A program made the translations under genes and the position numbers. The notes under the pieces are model-generated. The model did no database searches and had not been told where the DNA came from. It worked only from the letters and a program-made list of their open reading frames with translations. Positions 43,074 to 51,345 of a stretch of 64,000 bases of DNA are shown here, in pieces (position 1 is the first letter of the stretch; every line of letters starts with the position of its first letter). The stretch spans positions 620,001-684,000 of the forward strand of contig CBDANW010000003.1 in assembly GCA_965197825.1 (NCBI GenBank), given 5' to 3'. The DNA comes from CBDANW01 sp965197825 (GTDB taxonomy: Bacteria; Acidobacteriota; Vicinamibacteria; Marinacidobacterales; DATDRI01).

Positions 43074-43984
43074 TCAGACAATCGCTTGCGGTACTGATGA
43101 TCCTCGCGAGTGTTCCGGCCTTCGCTCAATCCGATGCGTCCGATAAGGCTGTGTCCCTGGACGAGTTGCTCAGAATGGTGGAGCAGGCGAGGCTTCGCGA
43201 AGCCGGCGAGCAGCGTGAGAGAGAGCAGAGATTCGCGGCCGCCCAGGCCGAGTAGCAGCGGCTTCTTCGCGAAGCCCGACAGGAGCGGCAACGGGCGGAA
43301 GGACGTAGCGAGGAGTTGGAGCGCGCGTTCGACCGCAACGGGACCATCATCTCCGGATTGACGGAGACCCTGGACGAGCGACTCGGCTCACTGAAGGAGA
43401 TGTTCGGTGTGCTGCAGCAGGTAGCGGGAGACACGCAGGGGCTCTTCGCGAACTCCGTCATCAGCATTCAGCACCCCGATCGGAGCGAGTTCCTGACCGA
43501 TCTGGCCGAGAAGCTGGGAACCACTTCCAGACTCGCGTCTATGGAGGATATCGAGCGGCTGCAAAGTGAGATGACGGAGTCGGGAAAGATCTCCCGATTC
43601 AACACGACGGTCATCACGGCAAATGGGGACAAGCTGGAGCAGGAAGTCGTGCGCGTCGGTTCGTTCAACATCGTGTCTGCCGGAAAGTACCTGCAGTTCA
43701 CTCCGGAAACGGGAAACGTGCTGGAGCTTCCCCGGCAGCCGCAGGGCCGGTTCGTGGCGACGACCCGCGAGCTCCTGGGCGCACAGTCGGGCACAGTGAA
43801 ATTCGGGGTCGATCCATCTCGAGGTTCGATCCTGGCCCTGCTCGTGCAGGCGCCGAGTCTCGGCGAACGAATCGATCAGGGTGGTCTGATCGGCTACCTC
43901 ATCCTCGCCCTCGGGGGCCTCGCTTTGGTGATCGCCGTGGAGAGAATCGTCTTCCTCGGCTTGGCGGGTCGAAAGGTTGAGTAG
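43070..43984 (+). pseudogene. ExbB/TolQ-type proton channel protein, in-frame TAG and 3' deletion
   Basis: ATG 43070 encodes a signal peptide (LAVLMILASVPAFAQ) and a coiled coil. TAG 43253 interrupts AAQAE|QRLLREA in frame; the coiled coil and periplasmic domain then continue. The first inner-membrane segment (LIGYLILALGGLALVIAVE) ends in LGLAGRKVE, followed at once by a stop. The conserved proton-channel half is missing. The sequence jumps directly to a TPR gene, so the remainder of exbB and the usual second exbB, exbD and tonB have been deleted. Confidence 0.85.
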
Positions 43985-45044
43985 CAAGGAGCTCAGTAGC
44001 TACGAACGGGCGCAGCTGTGGAACCTCTACGCCTTTGTTTACCACGCGCAGGAAAGGTATCCGGAAGCGATCGACGCGTTCAAGAAGCTGCTGGACGAGG
44101 AAGAGCTCGACGAGGCGCTCAAAGCGGGCGCCGTCTACAGCCTGGCTATGCTCTACTCGCGACGGAGGACTGGCACTATGCGATCGAAACGATCAACCTC
44201 TGGTCTTCGCTCACCTCGGCTCCCGAGTCTCAGGCGTATGAGCTCCTGGCCGAGGCGCACTACCAGCTCGAAGAGTATCGCAAGGCGATTCCGCCGTTGA
44301 GGAAGACCATCGAGTTCAAGCGGGCCGAGGGACAGCCAGTCGATGAGCGCTCGTATCTGCTTCTGCGCTCCGCTTACTCCGAGCTTCGGGAGTACGACCA
44401 GGTTGCGGCTGTCCTCGAGGAACTCATCAGGCAGTTCCCAGGGGACAAATACTGGATTCAGTTGGCCGGCGCCTATGGCGAGGCGGGGGAAGGGCGAAAG
44501 CAGCTCAATGCTCTGGAGCTGGCTCATCCCCAGGGCTATCTAGACACGCAGCCGGAGCTACTCATGCTGGCCGGCTTGCTCCTCGGCAACGACCTGCCGT
44601 ATCGGGCCGGGAAGGTCTTGGAGAAGGGGCTCGAGGAAGGCGTCGTCGAATCGACACTGAGAACTGGCGCCTCTTGTCGCAGGCCTGGACCCTAGCACAC
44701 GAAGACCGCAGGGCGATCCCTGCCCTGACTCGTGCCTGCCAGATGTCCAAGGACGGTGAGCTCGACATGGTGTTGGCGCAGTCCCACATCAACCTCGACA
44801 ATGGGAGGCAGCCGCAGAATCTGCACGAACCGGAATCGGGAAGGGTGGACTCCGCCGGCCGGACCAGGCGCACGTCATGCTCGGTCAGATCTTGTTCTAC
44901 ACGAACGCTTTCGAGGATTCGCGCGGAGCATTCGAGCAGGCACAGACCGATAGCCGAAGCCGCAAGCTGGCCGCGCAATGGCTGAGCTACATTGACAAGG
45001 AAGTGGATCGACGGGCTCAGCTCAAAGCGGCGCTCCAGGAATAG
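43984..45044 (+). pseudogene. TPR-repeat protein of the TonB-accessory operon, multiple frameshifts
   Basis: Tetratricopeptide segments occur in order in three frames: LWNLYAFVYHAQERYPEAID, then DWHYAIETINLW, YELLAEAHYQLEEYRKAI and LLRSAYSELREYDQVAAV, then NWRLLSQAWTLAHEDRRAI and QAHVMLGQILFYTNAFEDS, ending at TAG 45044. Breaks lie near 44155, 44660 and 44810. The 5' end is lost in the deletion that joins it to exbB. Intact homologues lie last in DUF3450-ExbB-ExbD-TonB operons. Confidence 0.83.
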
Positions 45045-45057
45045 ACGCGGCGGCATC

Positions 45058-45915
45058 ATGGTGATGAAGAAAGAGCCGTCTCTGGACGGCCATCGCAAAT
45101 CAGTTTATCGAGAGGTGGAGGAAGCTCTCCAGCGTGGAGAAGCGGTGGCCTTGGTCACTATCCTGGAGGCCAAGGGCTCGACCCCGCAGAAGGCGGGAGC
45201 CAAGATGGTCGTTTCGCGCGACGGTCGTCTGCGGGGCACGGTGGGGGGTGGCTGCGTCGAAGCGGAGGTCTTGTCGCGCGCGCGTCAAGCGATCGAGAAT
45301 GGCAAATCGGCGATCCTTTCCTATGATTACAACGCGGATGAGGAGGAGAACGGCCTCATCTGCGGAGGCAGCGTGACGGTCTTCATCGAGCCGGTGCTCC
45401 CCGCACCCCGAGTCTTCATGGTGGGGGCGGGGCACGTGGCCATGCCCCTCTGCAAGATCGCCAAGCTCGCGGGCTTCGAGGTCGTCGTCCTGGACGACCG
45501 CATCAAGTACGCGAACCGCGAGCGGTTTCCGGAGGCTGACGTCGTCGAGGCGGGACCGATTCCCGAGGTCGCCGCCAAGTTCAGCTACGGCGACAACGCC
45601 TACGTCGTCATCGTGACCAGGGGACATACCTCGGACGAAGAGGCTCTCCGCACGTTCATTCAGTTCGACACCGCCTACCTGGGTCTCATCGGTAGCGTTG
45701 CTAAGATCGAAAAGATCTTCGGACGACTCGAGCGGGATGGCGTTTCGCGGGAGAAACTCGAACGGGTTCACTCCCCAATCGGGCTCGACCTGGGCGGAAG
45801 CAGCCCAGGGGAGATCGCGGTCTCCATCGTGGCCGAGCTCGTTGCCGTACGCCATCAGCGAACCGGCAAGCCTATGATGTACACGGAGCGGCAGGAGCAT
45901 TTCGGCAAAGTCTGA
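45058..45915 (+). CDS. xdhC: XdhC family molybdenum-cofactor maturation protein
   Basis: This is a 285-residue protein from ATG 45058. N-terminal XdhC_CoxI domain: VALVTILEAKGSTPQKAGAKM, GTVGGGCVEAEV and CGGSVTVFIEP. C-terminal Rossmann domain: VFMVGAGHVAMPL and VIVTRGHTSDEEAL, LGLIGSVAKIEKI, GLDLGGSSPGEIAVSI. Such proteins bind Moco and pass the sulfurated form to xanthine dehydrogenase-type enzymes. The hydroxylase itself is not in the window. It pairs in function with the SsnA-like gene and the YqeC remnant on the other side of the inserted block. Confidence 0.92.
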   Translation: MVMKKEPSLDGHRKSVYREVEEALQRGEAVALVTILEAKGSTPQKAGAKMVVSRDGRLRGTVGGGCVEAEVLSRARQAIENGKSAILSYDYNADEEENGLICGGSVTVFIEPVLPAPRVFMVGAGHVAMPLCKIAKLAGFEVVVLDDRIKYANRERFPEADVVEAGPIPEVAAKFSYGDNAYVVIVTRGHTSDEEALRTFIQFDTAYLGLIGSVAKIEKIFGRLERDGVSREKLERVHSPIGLDLGGSSPGEIAVSIVAELVAVRHQRTGKPMMYTERQEHFGKV

Positions 45916-45923
45916 AGCGTTTC

Positions 45924-46020
45924 GGCGCCAAAATGCGGGAGTGCTGCTAATCAAGCTAGTCAGGCGCCGGTGTTCGGCGCCAAGATGTCGGGGTGCTGCT
46001 AATCGAGCTAGTCAGGCGCC
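45924..46020. repeat. Tandem units R5 and R6 of the 44-45 nt palindrome family
   Basis: Two 45-nt units (45924-45968 and 45976-46020) separated by 7 nt. Each begins GGCGCC, contains GTGCTGCTAATC(A/G)AGCTAGT, and ends GGCGCC. They are nearly identical to each other and are inverted relative to R1. They lie directly after xdhC and before the peptidase gene. Confidence 0.8.
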
Positions 46021-46314
46021 CTTCGGAAAAGTCTAAACGCCCTTTTGACCGGTAACGCCTGGGGACGGCTCGTGGACATCCGCGATCTCAAGACGCGCGC
46101 GTCCTTTTTCTCTTCTCGTGATATGCATAGGACTGAGCTATTGAGGAGGTGGAGAATGCGTGGAGCGGGCCTTGCTCTGAGCGGTTTCATCGTTCTGCTA
46201 CCGGGAACGCTCCCCGCGACCCAGGCGGGAAAGAAACCCCTGACCATCGAAACGATCTATGGCGGTGAGCTATCGCGTCCCGCGCCATCACAAACTCGCT
46301 GGACGCCCGACGAC

Positions 46315-46757
46315 GGCTGGCGGCACTCTTACTCGTGCCACGAGACTTCAACTTGGCCGCGGGTTTGTCCAGACTCGATTCGTAATTTCGGGTCGATACC
46401 CCCACCAAGATCTGATTCAATACTCGCTCTGGAAGCGGGTCTTCTTCGCGGAAGGCTTCGAAGTGTGGAAGCGACGCCGCATCGCCCGACTTCGAGCGAA
46501 CTCGAGGTCGCGACACTTGGATGCGACGACCACCGAAGCTCAGCTCTCCGTTCGTGCTCCCACAGTGGTTATGAGTTCGCTCCTTCTCGTGCTTGCCCTT
46601 GAGCCCCGCGATCTCCTCGGCGTCCTCTCTGAGCAGTAGGTGCAGAGCTGTCAGTCCTTGCTCGTACACCCATTCCGTCAGATCCGCCTTCGTGGCCGCG
46701 ATCCCAGCTATCATCGGTAGCAGTATCTGACCGACTTGGCCAACTACCTTGCCCGTA
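46315..46757 (-). mobile_element. IS256-like element fragment, internal part
   Basis: It matches bases about 50214-50660 of the element at 50.1 kb in reverse orientation and encodes the transposase from GKVVGQVGQ-equivalent codons to KSAASR. It abuts the DPP4 5' segment at CCCGACG. The 3' half of the element is deleted. Confidence 0.88.
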
Positions 46758-46911
46758 AGCGAAGACGAAGGCGATCCACTTCCCGTCCGGGGAGAACTTT
46801 GGATCGAGCACGCCGCTCTTGGATGGTGCCAGCCGAGTGTGTTTCTCCTGGGCGATGTCGTAGAGGGAGATCTGACCCCCGCTGGCTAGCAGGATCGACT
46901 TGCCGTCCGGG

Positions 46912-47057
46912 GATGTCCCGCCGGATGTTGAATTTGGGGTAGCGGCGGCTCCTTGGCCGGCCTAAGAATAGGTCTGCCAATAAACCGTCTCCAGAGGGGG
47001 ACAAGGAGCCACCAATGCCTAGGAAATCGAAGAAGCCAGTAAGAAAGCAAACGCACT
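46912..47057 (+). mobile_element. IS256-like element fragment, 5' end
   Basis: It is nearly identical to 50064-50205: the terminus GATGTCCCGCCGG, a leader, and the first codons MPRKSKKPVRKQTH. It breaks off after GCACT, whereas the internal fragment at 46757 starts nine bases further into the element. The two fragments are therefore halves of one copy separated by an inversion. Confidence 0.87.
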
Positions 47058-47694
47058 TACCGGCACGACATCTGGGTGGTCCCTACCGCCGGGGGCGCGG
47101 AAAAGCAGCTGACCTTCGGAGGCCACGAGCTGCTCCTGAACGGCGAGCTCGACTGGGTCTATCCGGAAGAGCTGGGCTTGGAGACCGGCTACCACTGGTC
47201 TCCCGACAGCCGCCACATCGGTTTCTTCGAAATCGACGAAAGCCCGGTGCCCATATATCCCATCAGCGATCTGATCTCCCGCCAGGCCACCGTCGATCTG
47301 CAGCGCTATCCAAAAGCGGGCGATCCCAACCCGAGAGTTCGGGTGGGCATCGTCGACATCGAAGACGCTCAAACCGTCTGGATCGATCGCGCCGCGGAGT
47401 ATATCGCGCGGATTCAATGGGCGAATCCGAGCACACTTGCCGTTCAGTTGCTCAACCTGGCTAGCGGAGCGACCCTCCCGTTCCACGAGGGGCTGGTGGT
47501 GAACGATCTCGATCTAGTGAAGCCGGATTGGAAGCTCCTCGACACACCGAAGAGCGCCAAGGTCGGCCTGCTGCTCCTGCAACCGACCGAGCTCGAGAAC
47601 AAGAAGTACCCGGTTCTGGTTTACGTGTACGGCATGCTGGGCGTTCCGACCATCCGCGACGCCTGGAGCGTTACCACTACCTTCGGGCAGAAGG

Positions 47695-48188
47695 TGGCCT
47701 ATGGCGCACACCTGCGTTACTTGGTCTGGAGCTCGAAATCTCGTCGTGAGCTGAGTGGGTGCGTGCAGTTCTCGTCGTCAGCGCGTCGTCTTCGGTCTCG
47801 TGACGGCTTCATCGGTTGGGATGACGCGACGCGGCAAAAGAACCTTCGGCGGGTGGTAAACAACAGTCGGTTCCTGATCCTGCCGTGGTTTTCCATCAAA
47901 GGCCTCGCGAGTCACGTGCTGTCGCTGGCGGCCCGAGTGGTGGTGGATGATTGGGAGGAAGCGTACGGTGTGAGGCCGGTGTTGCTCGAGACGTTTGTGG
48001 AGAGGGAGCGTAACGAGGGGACGTGCTACCTGGCGGCGAACTGGATGGACGTGGGATCGACTACTGGGCGTGGCCGTATGGACCGACACAACAAAGAGGC
48101 GAAGCCGGTGAAACGGTGCCTGGTATATCCGCTGGTGCGTGAGTTTCGCCGCGAGCTCGGGGTTGTGGATGAAGGTCGAGCGGGCTGA
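47695..48188 (+). pseudogene. DUF4338 (DruA-like) protein, N-terminally truncated
   Basis: The frame is continuous with the interrupted peptidase; a GTG at 47695 is a possible start. About 164 residues match the DUF4338 core: HLRYLVWSS, RDGFIGWDDATRQKNL, VVNNSRFLILPW, LASHVLSLAARVV, PVLLETFVERERNEGTCYLA, ANWMDVGSTTGRGRMDR, KRCLVYPL. The family includes DruA of the Druantia anti-phage systems but is also frequent in transposons. No DruE-type helicase is nearby, so a transposon role is favoured. Its end overlaps the following tnpC start by 20 bp. The N-terminal third seems lost. Confidence 0.8.
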
Positions 48189-48455
48189 GCTGCTCCACCT
48201 GGAAGAGCGTCTATCGAGAGGAGAGCTTCCCGAGGAAGCTTGCCCGGTTCTGCTCGAGACAGTTCGCCACGTTCTACGATGCCGCTATCGTCGAGGCGTG
48301 AGCACGCCGACGACGGAACGTCGCGCGAAACGGAAAGAAGCGGAAAAGGAAAGGAAAGAGAAATGGTCATGGCCGTAATGGGGCCAAGGACTACACAGGC
48401 GCCAAACGGGAGACGGTGAGCCATGGCGAAGTGAAAGCGGGCGGCCCGACGGCCC
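48169..48455 (+). pseudogene. IS66-type TnpC, N-terminal fragment
   Basis: ATG 48169 lies within the end of the DUF4338 gene. The N-terminal helix (ELLHLEERLSRGELPEEAC) and basic stretch are followed, after a one-base shift near 48363, by the IS66 hallmark GHGRNGAKDYTGAKRETVSHG. The sequence then stops at about 48455, against tnpB on the other strand. The catalytic DDE part is absent. Confidence 0.78.
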
Positions 48456-48673
48456 TTCGAAAAACGCTTCTGAAATAACCAAAACCCCTGTCCGTCGTAC
48501 ACCAAAAATTTGAGCGCCGTGCCTGAACGATTACGAAAAACGAATAACGTGCCGAGGAACGGATCGAGCTGGAATTGTTGTCGGCACACGCAAGCCAAAG
48601 AATCGATACCCTTGCGGAAATCAACCGGCTCGCAAGCCACCAATACCTTCAGTTGAGGAACGATCTGGATCAT
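48450..48673 (-). pseudogene. IS66-type TnpB, C-terminally truncated
   Basis: ATG 48673 overlaps the tnpA stop (ATGA). The conserved core is intact: LVACEPVDFRKGIDSLACV, GTLFVFRNRSGTALKFLVYD and GFWLFQKRFSKGR. The family C-terminus after KRFSKGR is replaced by the antisense of tnpC, marking the rearrangement point near 48450. Confidence 0.82.
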
Positions 48674-49210
48674 GTGTGAGTGCCGTTGCCGAGCGCGCCG
48701 ACCACGAAGCGACAAACAGATTCGACCAGCTCATTCTCTCCCTCGCGATTCGACGTTACGACCGTCAGGCTCCCCGATGCGCTCTCTACCGTCAGACGGC
48801 ACATCGTTCCTTCACCCTGAACCGAGTTCAGCGGAGGGCGTCATCATGCCGCCCGACAAGCCCATCCCATGCGCCAGCTCCACGAACGCAGTCTGACTCG
48901 GAGCTATCGCGCTCACCTGCTCCGTTCCACTCCGTCCAGGCTTCTTGCTCAGGGAGCCTACTCCAGAAACCCTTCGTTGTCCTCCCTTGAGACGTTTGGC
49001 GCTCACAACCGCTCCATGAGTCTTTCGGACCTTCTTGAATCGCGCCGAATTCAAGCGGAGATGACGGCAGATCGCGCTCGGCGTATACCGATCCAGCAGC
49101 CCCACCGCCGCATTCCACAACTCCTCCGGGATCAAACGTCCGTGTGGCTTCGACCTCCATGATTCGAACTGTTTCTCAACCTCTGAAAGTCCCGCTTTCC
49201 TCGAGCGCAT
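48672..49210 (-). pseudogene. IS66-type TnpA (helix-turn-helix), one frameshift
   Basis: The start at 49210 gives LSEVEKQFESWRSKPHG and IPEELWNAAVGLLDRYTPSAI, a DNA-binding helical domain. Near 48838 the frame shifts; the rest (GTMCRLTVESASGSLTVVTS and VVGALGNGTHT) is open in the next frame to 48672, overlapping the tnpB start. If corrected it has about 179 residues. Confidence 0.75.
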
Positions 49211-49914
49211 CGATTTGACCTCCTTGATGGATCTCTGCGCTCAGATTACGGATCCCACCTAGCAAGGTTACGCATTGGTACCGCAAGGACACGCCTGGGG
49301 AGGCAGCCGCTACCTCTTCCACCAGCTCCTCGTCCAGAAGGGCTACGTGGTGGCCCTCGTTGACGATCGCACCTCGGCCATCTGGGCACACAAGTATGCC
49401 GTGCTGGGGGATCATAACGTCGGGCCTCTGGCGGCAAAGGACTACGAGGTAGCGGTGAATTATCTGAAAGCCCTCCCCTTCGTGGACGGTGAGCGGATCG
49501 CGGTTTGGGGTTGGAGCGGCGGCGGTTTTACCACCGCCTACCATATGACCCACACCGATCTTTTCAAACTGGGGATCGCCGGAGCTCCAGTGACCGACTG
49601 GCACCTTTACGACACGATTTATACGGAGCGTTATATGGGTACGCCTCAGGAAAATGCCGAAGCGTATGAGAGGACGTCTTCGGTCGAGGCGGCGAAGAAC
49701 TACCGCGGGCGGATGCTCGTCATCCACGGAACCCAAGACGACAACGTCCATCCACAGAATACGATTCAGCTCGTCAACGCGCTCATCGAGAACCGGAAGC
49801 AGTTCGATCTCATGCTCTACCCCGGGAAGACGCATGGCATTGGCGGCACCGAGGAGGCCATCCATTTGTGGACGATGGTCTACGAGTACTTGGAGCGATA
49901 TCTGAAGTAGGTTT

Positions 49915-50063
49915 TCAGCGCAAGATCTCGTCCGCATCGGTTTGTCCGGCCCGGCCGCCAGCGCCGATCGGGTAGTTTCCGTCGGCATCGACCGGTGTGC
50001 CGGATCTAGTAGCGGCCATCGGGTCGTCCCGACCCGTTGTCACAACGCCTACGTCTGAAGGGG
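49915..50063 (-). pseudogene. C-terminal remnant of an unidentified gene
   Basis: On the minus strand the sequence reads GVVTTGRDDPMAATRSGT, then PVDADGNYPIGAGGRA and a stop at 49915. It is open to the IS256-like end at about 50064, where its upstream part is cut off. I do not recognise the family. It converges on the peptidase gene with a 4-bp gap. Confidence 0.5.
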
Positions 50064-50920
50064 GATGTCCCGCCGGATGTTGAATTTGGGGTAGCGGCGG
50101 CTCCTTGGCCGGCCTAAGAATAGGTCTGCCAATAAACCGTCTCCAGAGGGGGACAAGGAGCCACCAATGCCCAGGAAATCGAAGAAGCCAGTAAGAAAGC
50201 AAACGCACTCGCCTACGGGCAAGGTAGTTGGCCAAGTCGGTCAGATACTGCTACCGATGATAGCTGGGATCGCGGCCACGAAGGCGGATCTGACGGAATG
50301 GGTGTACGAGCAAGGACTGACAGCTCTGCACCTACTGCTCAGAGAGGACGCCGAGGAGATCGCGGGGCTCAAGGGCAAGCACGAGAAGGAGCGAACTCAT
50401 AACCACTGTGGGAGCACGAACGGAGAGCTGAGCTTCGGTGGTCGTCGCATCCAAGTGTCGCGACCTCGAGTTCGCTCGAAGTCGGGCGAGGAGGCGTCGC
50501 TTCCACACTTCGAAGCCTTCCGCGAAGAAGACCCGCTTCCAGAGCGAGTGTTGAATCAGATCTTGGTGGGGGTATCGACCCGAAATTACGAATCGAGTCT
50601 GGACAAACCCGCGGCCAAGTTGAAGTCTCGTGGCACGAGTAAGAGTGCCGCCAGCCGTCACCTCGTGAGCCAGACGACTAAGAAGCTCGAGGAATACCTG
50701 TCTCGGCGGCTAGAGGAGTTCGAGCTTGCGGCACTGATGCTGGATGGCCTTGAGGTGGCCGGACAGACCGTCGTCGTAACTCTCGGTATCACAATAGATG
50801 GAACGAAGGTGCCCCTGGGTATATGGCTGGGCTCGACGGAGAACTCTCGGGTGTGCACCGCGATGTTGCAGGACCTTATCGAGCGAGGCTTGCGCGTCGA
50901 TGAGTCGATTCTCCACATTT
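50064..50920 (+). mobile_element. IS256-like element, 3'-truncated
   Basis: The left terminus starts GATGTCCCGCCGG, matching the fragment inside the peptidase gene. The transposase gene follows after a 100-bp leader. Similarity to IS256 transposases stops at about 50920 in the middle of the gene, with AT-richer sequence beyond. A CCCCAAGAT / ATCTTGGGG inverted repeat lies at about 50973-51018. Confidence 0.85.
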
Positions 50921-50967
50921 TCGTGTTTTCATCTAACGAGTGCGAAAAAAAAGTCGATTTTCCGTAG
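50167..50967 (+). pseudogene. IS256-like transposase, C-terminally truncated
   Basis: ATG 50167 follows ACAAGGAGCCACC. The product begins MPRKSKKPVRKQTH and includes ERTHNHCGSTNGEL and the first catalytic Asp in LMLDGLEVAGQTVV, then GIWLGSTENSRVC. After LRVDESILHIF the match to mutator transposases ends and the last dozen residues are unrelated. The second Asp and the Glu are missing, so the protein cannot catalyse transposition. Confidence 0.88.
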
Positions 50968-51141
50968 ACCTGCCCCAAGATATTGTGTACAATCCGCCGC
51001 TATAGACTAAATCTTGGGGGTCGGAGGTGAATCGTGTCGGATGGCGCTTTTCCGGTCTTGATCGAAGAAGTCAGCATTCAAAAAGGGGATTATATACGAT
51101 CTTAGCCACGCCTGCCAGTGGGCAGATTACTACCCTCGGCG

Positions 51142-51327
51142 CTACTTCTTCTCGACCTTGGCTCCCGATCCGGGCTTCAGAAAGTCCCAATCCTTTGCGG
51201 GCGGTACTTGCATGCAGGCCCGAGCGATATTCTCTGGTGTGTCGGGGATCGGCTCCGGCATGACGTAGGTGGGCGGGCGACCGCGACCGCGCCGTGGGGA
51301 TTGCTCGATGTCTGGTTTCTTCTTCAT
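51142..51327 (-). CDS. Small basic hypothetical protein with GRGRPP motif
   Basis: This is a 61-residue protein from ATG 51327. It has a Lys/Arg-rich start (MKKKPDIEQSPRRGRGRPP) with an AT-hook-like GRGRPP core, then PEPIPDTPENIARACMQVPP and KDWDFLKPGSG. The middle resembles small conserved proteins of unknown function found in several proteobacteria; I cannot name a family. It is last in a run of four minus-strand genes in AT-richer DNA; 18 bp separate it from the gene upstream. Confidence 0.6.
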   Translation of the reverse strand: MKKKPDIEQSPRRGRGRPPTYVMPEPIPDTPENIARACMQVPPAKDWDFLKPGSGAKVEKK

Positions 51328-51345
51328 CCGGCTATGCGGCCTCCT

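Larger units (their letters stand above)
47667..49290. mobile_element. IS66-type element carrying a DUF4338 (DruA) gene, rearranged
   Basis: This 1.6 kb insertion in the DPP4 gene is flanked by the 8-bp direct repeat ACGCCTGG (47659-47666 and 49291-49298). Removing it with one repeat rejoins RDAW to GGSR in frame. It contains tnpA- and tnpB-like genes on the minus strand, and a DUF4338 gene and the start of an IS66 tnpC on the plus strand, facing each other. That layout suggests an internal inversion and loss of most of tnpC. Clear terminal inverted repeats were not seen. Confidence 0.75.
46156..49910 (+). pseudogene. DPP4/prolyl-oligopeptidase family peptidase, broken by two elements and an inversion
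   Basis: ATG 46156 follows GAGGAGG and encodes a signal peptide and the start of the beta-propeller (ETIYGGELSRPAPSQTRWTPD). IS256-like DNA follows, then a propeller segment on the minus strand (46911 to 46758, ILLASGGQISLYDIAQEK to DPKFSPDGKWIAFV), IS DNA again, then the plus-strand propeller from RHDIWVVPTAGG (47060). At TIRDAW (47666) an IS66-type element intervenes. The hydrolase domain resumes at WGGSRYLFHQ and holds the triad: Ser in GWSGGGF, Asp in GTQDDNVH, His in GKTHGIGG. Stop 49910. A small shift lies near 47456. Confidence 0.9.

Noticed and set aside
13144..43255. TAG reassigned to an amino acid
   Set aside because: TAG terminates many intact genes here (fabH, uvrB, mlaD, hpt, transposases), so the three internal TAGs are better read as nonsense mutations.
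45924..46020. Tandem 45-nt repeats as a CRISPR array
   Set aside because: Only two units with a 7-nt spacer, strongly palindromic ends, no cas genes; it fits a dispersed palindrome family.
47695..48188. DUF4338 gene as part of a Druantia defence system
   Set aside because: No DruE-type helicase or other Druantia genes nearby; the gene is truncated and lies inside an IS66-type element.
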